Assembly (NCBI GenBank): GCA_958510825.1
Contig: OY294044.1
Span: 45,224,626 to 45,288,625, forward strand
Source of the DNA: Brachypterus glaber
Taxonomy: Eukaryota; Arthropoda; Insecta; Coleoptera; Kateretidae
Reading direction: 5' to 3'
Length of the DNA: 64,000 nucleotides
The notes under the pieces were generated by a model that did not search any database, was not told the DNA's origin, and saw only the letters and a program-made list of their open reading frames with translations. The translations under genes were made by a program, and so were the position numbers. Positions 23,426-34,074 of this stretch are shown one piece after another (position 1 is the stretch's first letter; every line of letters starts with the position of its first letter).

Positions 23426-24048
23426 GCCGCACACCAATGTTCATCAAAAACCACTCCGAGCGAGAACTTTTTGTAAAATACCTGTATGCCAATTTCAAGT
23501 CTCTAGCTTAAAGCGTTCTTAAGTTATCGTGCTTACAAGATTTCCAGGACAGGACGATCGACCGACCGATATATTTTTTTTGCTCGAAATCGATTTATAT
23601 CGACATAAAACGTCATATAACGTCATAAAACGCAAAAATTTATTGAAATTTTTTGCAAGAGTAGGGGAGAAACGGGTAATAAGAAACACTCGAGGTTTTA
23701 AGAAACAGAGCATGATAGAATTAGGACTTAACATAAAGGCAGAAACTTTTACTTAGTGATCACATCTTTCGATAGATGAAATCAATACAAACAAAACCGT
23801 AACTAGACAGGATAATCGATTTACCGCTAAAGGACACGAAGTGTCCGACACTTACCTAAGGGGGACACCTAGACACAGGACTACTATTCTTAATTTTATA
23901 GAGTGATTCCATAAAAAAATGATTTGTTGAATTGTCAGACATATAAATGTCAAAAATATTATTAATAAAATACGATTTTAACTCCTTGGTAGTGAGAAAA
24001 ACGTAATGCGCTACACAAACTACGACCTCACACAGAAAAATTCACTTA
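23426..24048. other. Unassigned stretch with a common dispersed word
   Basis: AAAGCGTTCTTAAGTTATCG and the following GTGCTTACAAGATTTCC resemble words at 53507 and 53707. It is probably old transposon sequence. Confidence 0.4.
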
Positions 24049-24234
24049 CATAGAAAAAACGGATTCCTTGAACCAAGGACACATGTCTTTGTATATGTTC
24101 AAAGCCATATTCTCTTGTTTCAAGGATGGCATTGACTTTGGTTCAAGAAAATGCCAGACTTGAAACAAGAGAATATGGCTTTGAACATATCCAAAGACAC
24201 GTGTCCTTGTTTCAAGGAATCCGTTTTTTCTATG
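24049..24234. mobile_element. Near-perfect 186-bp hairpin MITE with TA borders
   Basis: CATAGAAAAAACGGATTCC at the left is mirrored at the right end; arms of about 80 bp differ at only a few bases (for example GAGAATATGGCTTTGAAC and its complement). TA lies on both sides. The tight pairing implies a recent copy, and its transcript would form a long stem. Confidence 0.9.
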
Positions 24235-24790
24235 TACCTCTACTAGGAGCTTAAATAACTATTTCGTAAAGGGGAGAGTGAAATCAATTATTTTATAATT
24301 TTTTAATTTATTTAAAGTAGTCCGATCAACTATTATTTCATCTTACTTTTTAAAGCCCCAAATGGCATTTCTTGAATTGAGATGTCAGATGGACAGACAA
24401 AAAGACAGATTTATTGATATTTATTATCATTCATCCCTCTAATAACATCAGCTCAATGATAAATGATAAAAAAAAACATTACTTAAATTTAAAACAAATA
24501 TAATTTATATCAAAATTTAAACAAATATGTGATTACTCTTTCTTTCTTTCGAAGCAAGGAACATGTTTTAAAATAAATCCGGAAACAATAATGAAAAGAG
24601 TTTAACAAAGTCTTATGCTTGTTCCTAAAAAAAGATAGAAAAATAAAACAAGACTTGAAAATATGTAATGCTACACATTCCATTATATACCATTCACAGA
24701 TTGCATTTTTTTAAATACCTAAACGCAAGTTAAAATTATTAAAAATGCAAAATAAAATGTTACTGTCAATAAAAGAATACTTTCCCTGTA
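24235..24790. other. AT-rich stretch, no gene
   Basis: Nothing recognised. Confidence 0.4.
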
Positions 24791-25192
24791 TAGTCCAGTC
24801 AAATAATAAATGCAAATTGCAATAAATGTACACGGGCTGATATTTTAAAGGGTAGTAGTGGATGATAACAGAACACACACACAGAACACTGTTAAAAGTC
24901 CAGAATGATCAAAATTTGCGTTACGTAATACTTGAATGTTCCCTAACCACTTTTATCCTCCGATAAACAACTTCAACCCCAACATGTCCATTTTTGAATA
25001 TTTATAACTCGATTGTTATTAATATATAAAAAAAATGATCCCAACAAAAATTATTGGAAATTTCCTACTTAACAAAATTGGTTATATGTATTTTTATCGT
25101 AAGATGCACATTTAGCGAGATAACCGCACTCACCCCTAAAATTCAAGATACTGTCCAAACCCCTTACGCAAATCACTCGGTGAAAAACTAAC

Positions 25193-25888
25193 GGGGTCTA
25201 TTCTGGTTTCGAGCGGATTTTTTCCGCTCGATAATTCGCGTGAAGGTCACCGAATCTCACCGAAATTGAGTGAGAATTACATGTTTGTATTCTCAAAGCT
25301 CACTTCGCCTGCAGTTGATGTTCGCTTGGTCGAAACCAGGCGAACACTCACATCCACCGTAAATCATGCGCAAGCGAGTTGTTTTGGATGTCAAATGTCA
25401 TACTTTCATTAATTTTATTCACGGATTATTTTTGTTTTGATTTTTTTGAACTCTGTTGGTATTTAGTTCGGATTTGTTTAGTTTTTGCTGTTTACAGTTT
25501 TATTGATAATAATTATGGATTTAGACGAAGTTTTGGAGGCGATCGTGGTTTTGGGAGACCTTCGGGATGCTCAAGAACAAGCAGAAGACCCTCCACGAGC
25601 TTTTCTGCCGTGGACAAATCCATTTACGGAATTGAAGGCGGGTGATGTTTTCCCGTTTTTTTCCATTTTTATTTACTTTTTGTGTGAGAAAATAACAATA
25701 AACATATAGGTTAGGAACAAAAAAACTGATATGTAATGCGCCGACACGTGTCGCATAATATGATTGGACATAGTTTGTATAAAAACTTGAAATAGCAATA
25801 TCTGCACACGTGTGATGTGAGAGATCACTCCGACCGAAAATTATTCACCTCACGCGTTTATTTCCGCACGAAACCAGAATAGACCCCC
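25193..25888. mobile_element. Nested DNA transposon, possibly PIF/Harbinger-derived
   Basis: Ends GGGGTCTATTCTGGTTTCG and CGAAACCAGAATAGACCCC are exact inverted repeats. The interior is more GC-rich than its surroundings and carries one short coding-like frame (25515-25709). At about 696 bp it is too short for a complete transposase. No clear 3-bp duplication was found, so the superfamily is an inference from the frame. Confidence 0.7.
25515..25709 (+). pseudogene. Truncated N-terminus resembling a Harbinger-type transposase
   Basis: ATG at 25515 opens a 64-codon frame starting MDLDEVLEAIVVLGDLRDA and including PWTNPFTEL. Harbinger transposases often begin with a short acidic helix and then an R/N-N-P-F-E motif ahead of the nuclease; NPFTEL fits that position. 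The codons look used (GC at third positions) up to about 25640, after which the frame turns into low-complexity FFSIFIYF. A GGTGATG near 25640 could be a relic splice donor or simply the deletion point. No DDE residues are present. It sits between exact TIRs, so a remnant of that element's own gene is the simplest reading. Moderate to low confidence in the family. Confidence 0.4.
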
Positions 25889-25988
25889 AGTTGTGTTCTG
25901 TTACTATCCACTAACACCCTTTAAAATATCAGCCCATGTACATGTATTGCAATTTAACATAGGAATTTTTCGTTATTTGACTGGACTA

Positions 25989-26322
25989 GTAGTCCCAGGT
26001 TCAATAAAGTTTAAAAAAGGTTAAAAAAATCGAACAAAAAATGTCTTAAATAAATATATTATTTTTTTTTTATTTTTTAAAGTTTCTTTCAAAAATATTT
26101 CTTTTTATCGAGAAAAAAATGTTTGAAATTTTTTTTTCTCATTTTTTTAAAACTTTAACTCCCAATAACTTATTTGTTTGTGAGAGAAGTCGATCAGATA
26201 ATTCGTTCTTTAGACAAAAAACGCGACATTTTCAAACTTTCTTATTTTTCCATGAAACACGTTCGTATTCAAGACTTTTAGGTGCAGGGCGTTGTTTGAC
26301 GATTTTCGAAAATACAAAACTA
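25989..26322. other. Unassigned stretch
   Basis: The open frame 26119-26361 lacks motifs and runs into the next MITE; it is judged spurious. Confidence 0.4.
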
Positions 26323-26544
26323 GCTTATTATACTATTCTAGAGCTTACGCGCTGTGAATAGTATAATAATAATTTAAAATGGAATCGTCGGGAAATGAAT
26401 AGTAAACACTCCTACTTTTCTGATCGTATGGAACCCCACTAGAACACTAGAACAGTATCTGAGCACCTTGTTGTCAAAACATTTGAATGACAAAAATCGA
26501 CTTACTATCCTATCTACAGCGCATGCGCTAGAATAGTATTATAC
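26323..26544. mobile_element. 222-bp MITE with about 28-bp TIRs
   Basis: ATTATACTATTCTAGAGC and GCGCTAGAATAGTATTATAC are inverted. The left end is itself a hairpin (TTATTATACTATTC to GAATAGTATAATAA, 26326-26371). The GCGCATGCGC at the right end is palindromic. Confidence 0.6.
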
Positions 26545-27656
26545 GGTAGTTTAGAATTTTAAAAATTTTTCAAAAGCCGCCTTAGACAAAAAAAAACCTT
26601 GGGTATAAATTTGTTTCATGAAAAAATAAGCAATTTTTCTTTTTTGAAATGTCCGTCTGTCCGTCCGATGTCACGATTTTTATGAACACGATAACTCAAG
26701 AACAAATAATCCGATTAACTTAAAATTTTTAGGAAAAAATCAAGTTCTACGAGGCAGAGGCGTAACCAGGTCGAAATTTTGGGGGGGGGGCCTTGAGCCC
26801 CTAAAAAAATAGTCAAGTTTTTAAGTTTGTCTGTCTGTGAGACTTTTATAGTTTGATTTGGGGGGGGGGGGGGCTTAGAAAAAGTTGGGGGGGGGCTAAG
26901 CCCACTGTAATAAAATTTCCTTTAAATTTCTGGATATAAATAAAGTCGGATAAAATTTTTTGTACAAAAATGCTACTACAGAATTTTTAAAGTGTGTAAA
27001 TTATTTTTACCATAATTAAGTCATTTTGTCTGTAAGGAACTCATATGTTTGATAACAACTGCTTTTAAGTATACAAAACAGTGCATATGAAGGAAGTGAT
27101 GCTTTTCTTTTTTTGTTCCTCGTCCCCCTTGTCCGGGGTACATCACTCTCTTCTCCCCCCGCCTCTTCTACAGACCATTTTCTTCAGAAATGTCTTAGTA
27201 AAGTAATTTCACCGATGGAGGCAGTAAACCTATATTACTTTCAAAGACTTTTCTATTTTCTTTTTTCCTTCTTATAAAAATTTAATATTACTCTCGTCCG
27301 TGCCTTTGCCTACAACTTAATATATAAAATATTTTTGTCTTATTTCTTTTTCCTGCCTTTAGACAGACAAAATTCGGAGATTGCTTTTAAAAACATTTTT
27401 TTTTTCATTACTCAAGATGATTTGAGTGCATTTTTCTTCTTTCTGATTATGAGTTTATTGTTAAACTAGTTTTTATTACAAACTATAAAATTTTCTGTGT
27501 TTTTTAACTACTTTTTATAATTTATATCTTTATGAATACAGAGCCAAAGCCAAAAGCTTATTTGGGCTCTCCATGACTTTGTATAATTTAATTTAAATAG
27601 AACCAACAGGAGTTTAAATTACTTTTAAGACTTCTCCTCGAGAGAACTTATATTCA
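26545..27656. other. Repeat-derived, with long G tracts
   Basis: CAGAGGCGTAACCAGG followed by G runs at 26781, 26862 and 26889 is typical of worn insect DNA transposon ends. A GTCCGTCTGTCCGTCC block near 26652 belongs to the same dispersed class as 8566 and 39692. No gene was seen. Confidence 0.4.
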
Positions 27657-27850
27657 TAGGCGCCGACTCCGGGAGAACCCGGGGTCATGCCCCTCTGGAA
27701 TTATCAGGGGAAGCCGTGTCCCTCCTGGAATATTGTCTATACTTTTAAATATTATTTTATTATTATTTTCATAATTTATAACTTTTATGTAATTTTTTTT
27801 ACTTTCAAAAATGTTGGGCGCCCCCTCGGATTTTGAAAAGTCGGCGCCTA
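27657..27850. mobile_element. 194-bp MITE with TAGGCGCCGACT ends
   Basis: TAGGCGCCGACTCC and its near-complement AAAGTCGGCGCCTA are terminal inverted repeats. The GC-rich ends contrast with an AT-rich core. Confidence 0.75.
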
Positions 27851-28082
27851 TTGTTATAGTCGCTCAAAAGTCGATATGAACTTTGATGATAGGGCTGTCA
27901 TCCATATATGACACTATAAAATACTACGCCATAATTACTATACATGCTTTAATTTGGCTATTTTTATTCCTGTAAGTTGATGGCACTACTAAACAATGTT
28001 TATATGAGGTTTATATGGCGCGCCGTGGGTAAACATCGTATAGAACGTGCTCCTATAAAAATTTAAAAGTTTCAAGTATAAA
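27851..28082. other. Unassigned stretch
   Basis: Nothing recognised. Confidence 0.35.
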
Positions 28083-29632
28083 AGGTAAGGTAAAACCCCC
28101 AATTGTTGACAGTCTAAGAAAAATTCTATAATGTTTTTTAATTAAAATTTTATCTAATAATTTTTTTTTATATTTTATTGAATACATGTGTTTAGTTAGA
28201 TGTTTTCTTTTTATATTAGTACCAAAATGTTTGAATGTGATAATACAAACAAATATTTTTAATTTTTTTTTAGACCCTGTAAAAATTGTTAAGTTGACAG
28301 GGGTAATAAATTAATTTACCAATAGTTGACATATAACATATCTAAGTCGACATAACATATTTTTCTTTTATTTTAAAAGAAATATTACTTTAAAAGCATA
28401 ATGCTTTAAAAATGTAACTTATAAATTACTGTTTTTATTAAAAAGAATGCCAGTAAAGTTATATTTTTATTGAAATTCATCAAGTTTTACAAAACGATAT
28501 CAAAGCACCAATAGTTGACAGTATTTTAACCAATAGTTGACGAAAAATTTCCTCTCAACTTTAAAGCTCTAAATCTTATTTTATCTTTATTATGCTATGC
28601 GACTAGAGGTTAACCAAAATTGTACAATAACTTACAAAACTGTAGTGAAGTTCTAGCAAAATACGAAAAATAACAGATGAGCATTTTAGTTAAAATACTT
28701 TGATATATTTTATTTTTTTATTGGAATTATAAAAAAAAAACATTCATTTTATCTGAAAACACCCATCCACATTTAGATCTTAATTAAATGTGCAGGTGTC
28801 CACAGATCAGGGAAAACAGGGAAATCAGGGAAAAGTCAGGAAATTTGATCAACTGTAAAAAATCAGGGAAACTGAAAAAAAGCTGTGGTGTACATGATAA
28901 ACTATTACTAAAACAAGTTTTTATTCATAGAGTTCTACCAATCCATAGATCAGAAAAAAAGTTGAAAAAAATAAAAAATCATAACTCAAAAATAAAACAG
29001 GATGTTCAAATTTGTTCTGTACTAAAATCAGGGAAAATTTTTAATTTTTATCAGGGACAGAGAAGAATCAGGAAAGCATCATGAAAAAATCAGGGAAGAA
29101 TCAGGAAAAAATGAGGGAATCTTATTTTGAAAAAACCTGTGGTCACCCTGAGGTGTATAATACAGTATTTTAAACGATCCCCACGAGCCGTAAAATTAGC
29201 TGTCAACTATTGAAATTTGTTGATTTTTTAATCTAGTGGTTGACACCCCCTATGTAAAAAGCTGTCTTATTGAGTTGTAAATAATCAGAAAAAGTTTGAT
29301 TTGAACCCATAAAAGCCTGTAATTAAGATTAGCATGCATAAATACGTATTATTCACTAAATACTGAAAATTAAAAACACCCAATTTCTTATCACTTGTCT
29401 TAAGAAACTGTAAAAAAAAAATTCGAACAAAAACACTCCACTAAAAAATTGCCTGCCATATTAAAACGCAACTCATCAAATGATCTTCAGTTGCAAATTC
29501 TAAGACTAGATGGTACTAGGTGCTCATTTATTATTTATTTCGCCTCAATATATATAATTTAATCTTAATTTAGGTTGTTTTATTATAACTGTCAACTATT
29601 GGGGTAGTGTCAACTATTGGGTGTTTTACCTT
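28083..29632 (+). mobile_element. Unrecognised TIR element, copy 1, with iterated CAATAGTTGACA
   Basis: Begins near AAGGTAAGGTAAAACCCCC and ends GGGTGTTTTACCTT, an inverted pair. The 12-mer CAATAGTTGACA occurs exactly at 28320 and 28509 and as its complement at 29201, 29590 and 29608, with one-base variants at 28100 and 28531. It points inward from both ends, as transposase-binding subterminal repeats do. Copy 2 (29930-31139) is its inverted near-duplicate. No transposase frame was seen; a second element is nested at 28793-29150. Confidence 0.7.
28793..29150. mobile_element. Nested element rich in TCAGGGAA iterations
   Basis: Ends CAGGTGTCCACAG and CTGTGGTCACCCTG are inverted. Inside, TCAGGGAA-like words repeat about ten times. 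The same nested piece lies at 30419-30838 in copy 2, so it was present before the duplication or was copied with it. The open frames through it are repeat artefacts. Confidence 0.6.
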
Positions 29633-29689
29633 ATATAATTTTGTATTGTTAAGTTATAAAGTGGTGTAGTTTATTTATTATTTAAAATA

Positions 29690-29930
29690 CCCCCCCCCCT
29701 AACTAGAAGCCAACAAGATAAATTAGATTTAAAAGAATTGATTAAAGAGTCAACAAAGGAATTATTCAGTGATAAAAATTTTGTTGAAAGTATTTTTTAT
29801 ACATTAAATAAAAAATTCGACCTTTATAAAAAAGAAACCGATGAAGCAGTAAAAAATGCCGACAGCAGAATAAACGCACTGGAACAAAAAATCGACTATA
29901 TTCAGCAAGCCGAAAAAATTAATAACATTA
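29690..29930 (+). pseudogene. LINE ORF1 N-terminal fragment (coiled coil)
   Basis: Between the two element copies lies about 297 bp of unrelated sequence. From about 29699 it reads without a stop into SQQDKLDLKELIKESTKEL, then NKKFDLYKKETDEAVK and RINALEQKIDYIQQAEKINN. This heptad-rich, charged stretch ending in a L-E-Q-x-x-x-x-x-Q...N-N-I pattern resembles the coiled coil of insect LINE ORF1 proteins, just before the usual R-R-x-N-x-R-I-x-G segment. The match ends exactly where the right TIR (AAGGTAAAACACCC) starts at about 29930, so the gene was cut by insertion. The remaining frame to 29983 reads into the TIR. ORF1 proteins bind element RNA. There is no start codon of its own. The family is inferred from pattern only. 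Confidence 0.5.
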
Positions 29931-31139
29931 AGGTAAAACACCCAAAAGTTGACACTACCCCAATAGTTGACAGTTTTAAATAAAACAACCTAAAATAAGA
30001 TTACATTACATTTATTAAGGCGAAATAAATAATAAATGGGCACCTAGTACCATCTAGTCTTAGAATTTACAACTGAAGATCACGTGATGAGTTGCGTTTT
30101 AATATGGCAGACAATTTTTTAGCGGAGTGTTTTTGTTCGCAATTTTTTTTACAGTTTCTTAAGGCAAGTGCTAAGATAAGAAATTGGGTGTTTTTAATTT
30201 TCAGTATTTAGTGAATAATACGTATTTATGCATGCTAATCTTAATTACAGGCTTTTATGGTTTCAAATCAAACTTTTTCTGATTATTTACAACTCAATAA
30301 GTTTTAGCTTTTTACATAGGGGGTGTCAACCACTAGATTAAAAAATCAACAAATTTCAATAGTTGACAGCTAATTTTACGGCTCTTGGGAATCGTTTAAA
30401 ATACTGTATTATACACCTCAGGGTGACCACAGGTTTTTTCAAATTAAGATTCCCTCATTTTTTTCCTGATTCTTCCCTGATTTTTTCATGATGCTTTCCT
30501 TAATCCTCATCTGAACTCCCTGATAAAAATTAAAAATTTTCCCTGATTTTAGTACAGATCATGAACGTAGAGATACAAAAAAAAGTTTTTGAAGCCAATA
30601 GCCGTAAAAAATTTAAACATCCTGTTTTATTTATGACTTATGATTTTTTATTTTTTCAACTTTTTTTCTGTAGAACTGATCGATGGAATGGTAGAACTCT
30701 ATGAATAAAAACTTGTTTTAGTAATAGTTTATCATGTACACCACAGCTTTTTTTCAGTTTCCCTGATTTTTTACAGTTGATCAAATTACCTGACTTTTTT
30801 TCCCTGATTTCCCTGTTTTCCCTGATCTGTGGACACCTGCACATTTAACAAAGATCTAAATGTGGATGGGTGTTTTAAGATAAAATGAATGTTTTTTTTA
30901 TAATTCCAACAAAAAAATAAAATATATAAAAGTATTTTAACTAAAATGCTCATCTCTTATTTTTCGTATTTTGCTAAGAACTTCACTTCAGTTTTGTAAG
31001 TTATTGTACAATTCTGGTTAACCTCTAGTCGCATAGCATCTGGAGATAAAATAAGATTTAGAGCTTTAAAGTTAAGAGGGAATTGTTCGTCAACTATTGG
31101 GTAAAATACTGTCAACTATTGGTGCTTTGATATCGTTTT
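29930..31139 (-). mobile_element. Unrecognised TIR element, copy 2, inverted and cut by the gap
   Basis: Starts AAGGTAAAACACCCAAAAG and runs as the complement of 29632-28495, ending TATCGTTTT at the gap, which pairs with AAAACGATA at 28495. It holds CAATAGTTGACA at about 29961 and 30357 and complements at about 31089 and 31110. Small indels against copy 1 argue for two real copies. Confidence 0.75.
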
Positions 31140-31339
31140 NNNNNNNNNNNNNNNNNNNNNNNNNNNNNNNNNNNNNNNNNNNNNNNNNNNNNNNNNNNNN
31201 NNNNNNNNNNNNNNNNNNNNNNNNNNNNNNNNNNNNNNNNNNNNNNNNNNNNNNNNNNNNNNNNNNNNNNNNNNNNNNNNNNNNNNNNNNNNNNNNNNNN
31301 NNNNNNNNNNNNNNNNNNNNNNNNNNNNNNNNNNNNNNN
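31140..31339. other. Assembly gap, exactly 200 N
   Basis: Unsequenced. The round length suggests a placeholder. The gap interrupts copy 2 of the 28-31 kb element on one side and a Tc1-like MITE on the other. Frames spanning it are meaningless. Confidence 0.99.
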
Positions 31340-31918
31340 GAGCAGGGGGCATGGGGGGAAATTTTTTTAAATGGAAAGGGGGGTCGTGTGATACATCATT
31401 TTAAAGCCTTTAAAATTCTCTATATAACCATATATTTTTAAAAATTTTAAACATGTTTTTTACAGTTTTGATTTTTCAGTTTTTTGTGCTAAAAAAATAA
31501 ATTTTTAAGTTTTTTTTGTTAATTTTTATTTATGTCAACTAAAATTAGTTTAAAAGTATAATTACCTTTTTTTATTATGAAATTAGGCATTTTTTAAAAA
31601 AAAATGGATTTTTTAGAGAAATTTTGACAAAAATACCCATTTTCAACCCTATTTTAAACCCAAAAAAAATGTTTAAAAAAATAAAAAATATACAGCTAAA
31701 TGGAGAATTTTATAAGCTTTTGATGTATTACACGATCCACCTTTCCATTTAAAAAAATGTCGCCCCATGCCCCCCTGCCCACATTTTAAGAGCTAAAAAT
31801 ATCAAATATATGCTTAAAGATAGTTTAAGTTGTTTTATTTAAGAGTTCTAAATTTGAAGTCGATATCTAAACTCGTTCAAAAGTTAAGAGGGGGGGGGTG
31901 ACTTTTGGACTGCTCGGT
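31340..31918. mobile_element. Tc1/mariner-like MITE, left end lost in the gap
   Basis: Matches 3174-3878: GGAAAGGGGGGTCGTGTGAT near 31374, the mirrored arm near 31730, and the right end GGACTGCTCGG followed by TA at 31917. Confidence 0.8.
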
Positions 31919-31921
31919 ATA

Positions 31922-32165
31922 GAGGTTTTTGAGGTTGCTGAAAGTAAATTTGATAATAAAAAAAATCCATCCCCTGTGGGGCGGGGGGTAGTTTTCGTGA
32001 ATATTGGTATATAGGAGTTTTTGAGGTAGCTAAAAGTAAATCTGATAATAAAAAAATCTAACTCCACCCCCTGAAGGGTGGGGGTTAGTGTTATTAAAAA
32101 TTTGTATATTGGGGTTTTTGAGGTTGCTGAAAGTAAATCTGATAATAAAAAATCTATTTAACGCG
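31922..32165. repeat. 97-bp minisatellite, inverted relative to 22915-23425
   Basis: About two and a half units of GTTTTTGAGGTTGCTGAAAG, then AATCTGATAATAAAAAA and CCACCCCCTGAAGGGTGGGG. It begins three bases after the MITE end. Confidence 0.8.
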
Positions 32166-32396
32166 CGGAGGTGAAAAATGGAAAAGCGATTTTATTGGGC
32201 AGTGTATTTTGATTCAGAATGCAGTAAAATGGTTAGTTAGCCCTCTCAGCTGGAACCACAAAAAAGGAAAAAATATTTATCACTAAAAATCAAAGATGCA
32301 AAATGTTTGTAAATATTTAAGAAGAAATGAAAAAGATGGATTAAATGTTTGTTGTGTTAATAAAATGGATGAAAAAGTTTAAAATCTAGTTTAATA
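32166..32396. other. Unassigned, AT-rich
   Basis: No feature seen. Confidence 0.35.
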
Positions 32397-32570
32397 AATT
32401 CATACACTTCATACCCCGTTTCTCGCGTTATTAAAGGCTGTAGAGATTTGATTATTTGGCTACCCCCCCCCCCCCCCGTCCTAACACCCCCTATTTGAAG
32501 GTGGTAGCCAAAATATGAAATCTCTACATCCATTAATAACGCGAGAAAGAGGGTATAAGTGTATGAATTT
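32397..32570. mobile_element. 174-bp MITE, second copy of the 15594-15754 family
   Basis: AATTCATACACTTCATACCC at the left is mirrored at the right; CGCGTTATTAA arms and a C15 tract beside the loop. Confidence 0.85.
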
Positions 32571-33199
32571 TAGTCAATTTGCGTGACGGATTTTATGGAC
32601 CCCTTGTTGTAAATCAAACAACTGCACTGCACTCGTTCGTAAATACCGAACACGTTTACTTTGTTGTTGCTGTATTTTATGCAATATATAGTGGTTGTCG
32701 CATATACAACTATTTATTGTTGTATATTATAACCTAATTACCTTATTAATTACGGTAGTGTTCTATCAGTGTAAAAAGCCTTAGAAGCCAGGCATTTTTT
32801 ATAGTCCTTTTAGAAAGGTTTAAAACAAAATCATCCATATGATAATGCTTTGTTATATCATGTATATAAGTCAAATCACCCCTGCAGGGCCTCGCTAAAA
32901 ATAACTAAAAGCGGATAGTTTGTCGTTTATTTCATGTTTTCATGATGTTTTCAGCAGGCATATTATGAAATTTATAAGTGAGCTAAGTGCAGTCCTGCAA
33001 GCATAAGACAGTTTCTCAGTTACCTTGTAGATGTTTTAAATAAAACCAGATAACCACTCAAAAGGTACTGGTCTTAACTTAAACTTATTGAAAGTAAAAT
33101 GCGTACTTCCAAAAGAAAAGGTTACAATTTGTGGGCTTTGGCTTTTACAAACAGCAAAAATTATCTTTAATTTAAGGAAACACCAATATTTTAAGGTTG
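32571..33199. other. Unassigned stretch
   Basis: No gene was seen. It contains a copy of the 11-mer TTCTATCAGTG (32761-32771). Confidence 0.4.
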
Positions 33200-33530
33200 A
33201 TTTACCCAATATTTCACCAAACTAACTAAGAATTTAACCAATAAAGTGAAATGTGACAAATAAATCCTCGAATAAAACTGACATTTCATTGGTCAAATTC
33301 TTAGTTATGGTCTGTTTTTTCAAGTACAGTAAATATTTTTACAACAGGTTTGAATAGTATATGTTTGTATATAGAATATAGTTGTTTTATAAAATAAACT
33401 ACGCAGTATATTCGCACATCCAATATTCGAATCTGTTTTGAAAATATTCACTGTGCGATTTTTAATTTACTATCTTGCTTGAAAAAACAGACCCTATGGT
33501 CTTTTAGTGTTAATTATTGGGTAAACAAAC
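33200..33530. mobile_element. Hairpin element split by a nested MITE
   Basis: TTACCCAATATTTCACCA (33201) and ATTATTGGGTAAAC (33512) form the outer arms; AACTAAGAATTTAACCAAT and ATTGGTCAAATTCTTAGTTA form the inner arms. The MITE at 33308-33494 interrupts the right arm at a TA. Confidence 0.75.
33308..33494. mobile_element. 187-bp MITE, second copy of the 8871-9081 family
   Basis: TGGTCTGTTTTTTCAAG at the left and CTTGAAAAAACAGACC at the right; the interior matches 8871-9081 apart from a deletion near the left end. TA borders. Confidence 0.9.
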
Positions 33531-33721
33531 CTTTACACTTTTACTTAATTTAAATTAGCTTTTCCTTGTCATTTTAATTTACACAGATCCCAAAGATTTT
33601 AAAATTTCCAAAATCACCTTATAAGAAAAACACTCCTTTAGTTAGCAAAAATATGCCTCTCCATTTTAAAATAAAACTATGGATAAACAAAAAATTTATA
33701 AAGGGCGCCAGCAAAAAAAAA

Positions 33722-33806
33722 GAAACGTTCTACTGTACAAGTAAAGCAAAACCGTTATAACATAATATGTTTTAAGCCTCCAGTTACGAGACACGGTTTT
33801 CTATCT
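33722..33806 (+). repeat. Dispersed repeat shared with 20257-20342
   Basis: AACGTTCTACTGTACAAGTA through CCAGTTACGAGACACGGTTT, nearly identical at both sites. It may be part of a larger unplaced element. Confidence 0.75.
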
Positions 33807-33860
33807 ACCACGCGTTCATTTATATGATCGAAGCAAGCGCTAACCAGATGACTTTATGTT

Positions 33861-33930
33861 TGTAGCCTGTGGCCTGTGGCCTTTGACCTATGGCCTATGG
33901 TCTGTGGCCTATGGCCCGTGGCCTATAGTC
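33861..33930 (+). repeat. Heptamer microsatellite, ten units
   Basis: Ten consecutive 7-mers of the form T(G/A)TGGCC: TGTAGCC, TGTGGCC twice, TTTGACC, TATGGCC, TATGGTC, TGTGGCC, TATGGCC, CGTGGCC, TATAGTC. Transitions dominate the variation. Confidence 0.9.
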
Positions 33931-34074
33931 TAATATTGTAAGCGTCAAACAATTATTAAATAAAGCAAAACTGTAATAATTTTGGGACACTTTTTTGTAA
34001 CGGTTTCAGCAGTAATGGTTTCAACCCTCTATCCACCCGTCTAAAACAAATTAATGTTAAAAAAAAACTGAAGG

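Larger units (their letters stand above)
24791..25988. mobile_element. Outer TIR element carrying a nested Harbinger-like element
   Basis: TAGTCCAGTCAAATAA (24791) and TTATTTGACTGGACTA (ends 25988) are inverted ends; arms match through ATTTTAAAGGGT...TGGAT and its complement (25903-25930). The right arm begins immediately after the nested element, so the insertion struck close to it. Confidence 0.75.

Noticed and set aside
31097..31441. Frames across the N run
   Set aside because: Most codons are unknown bases.
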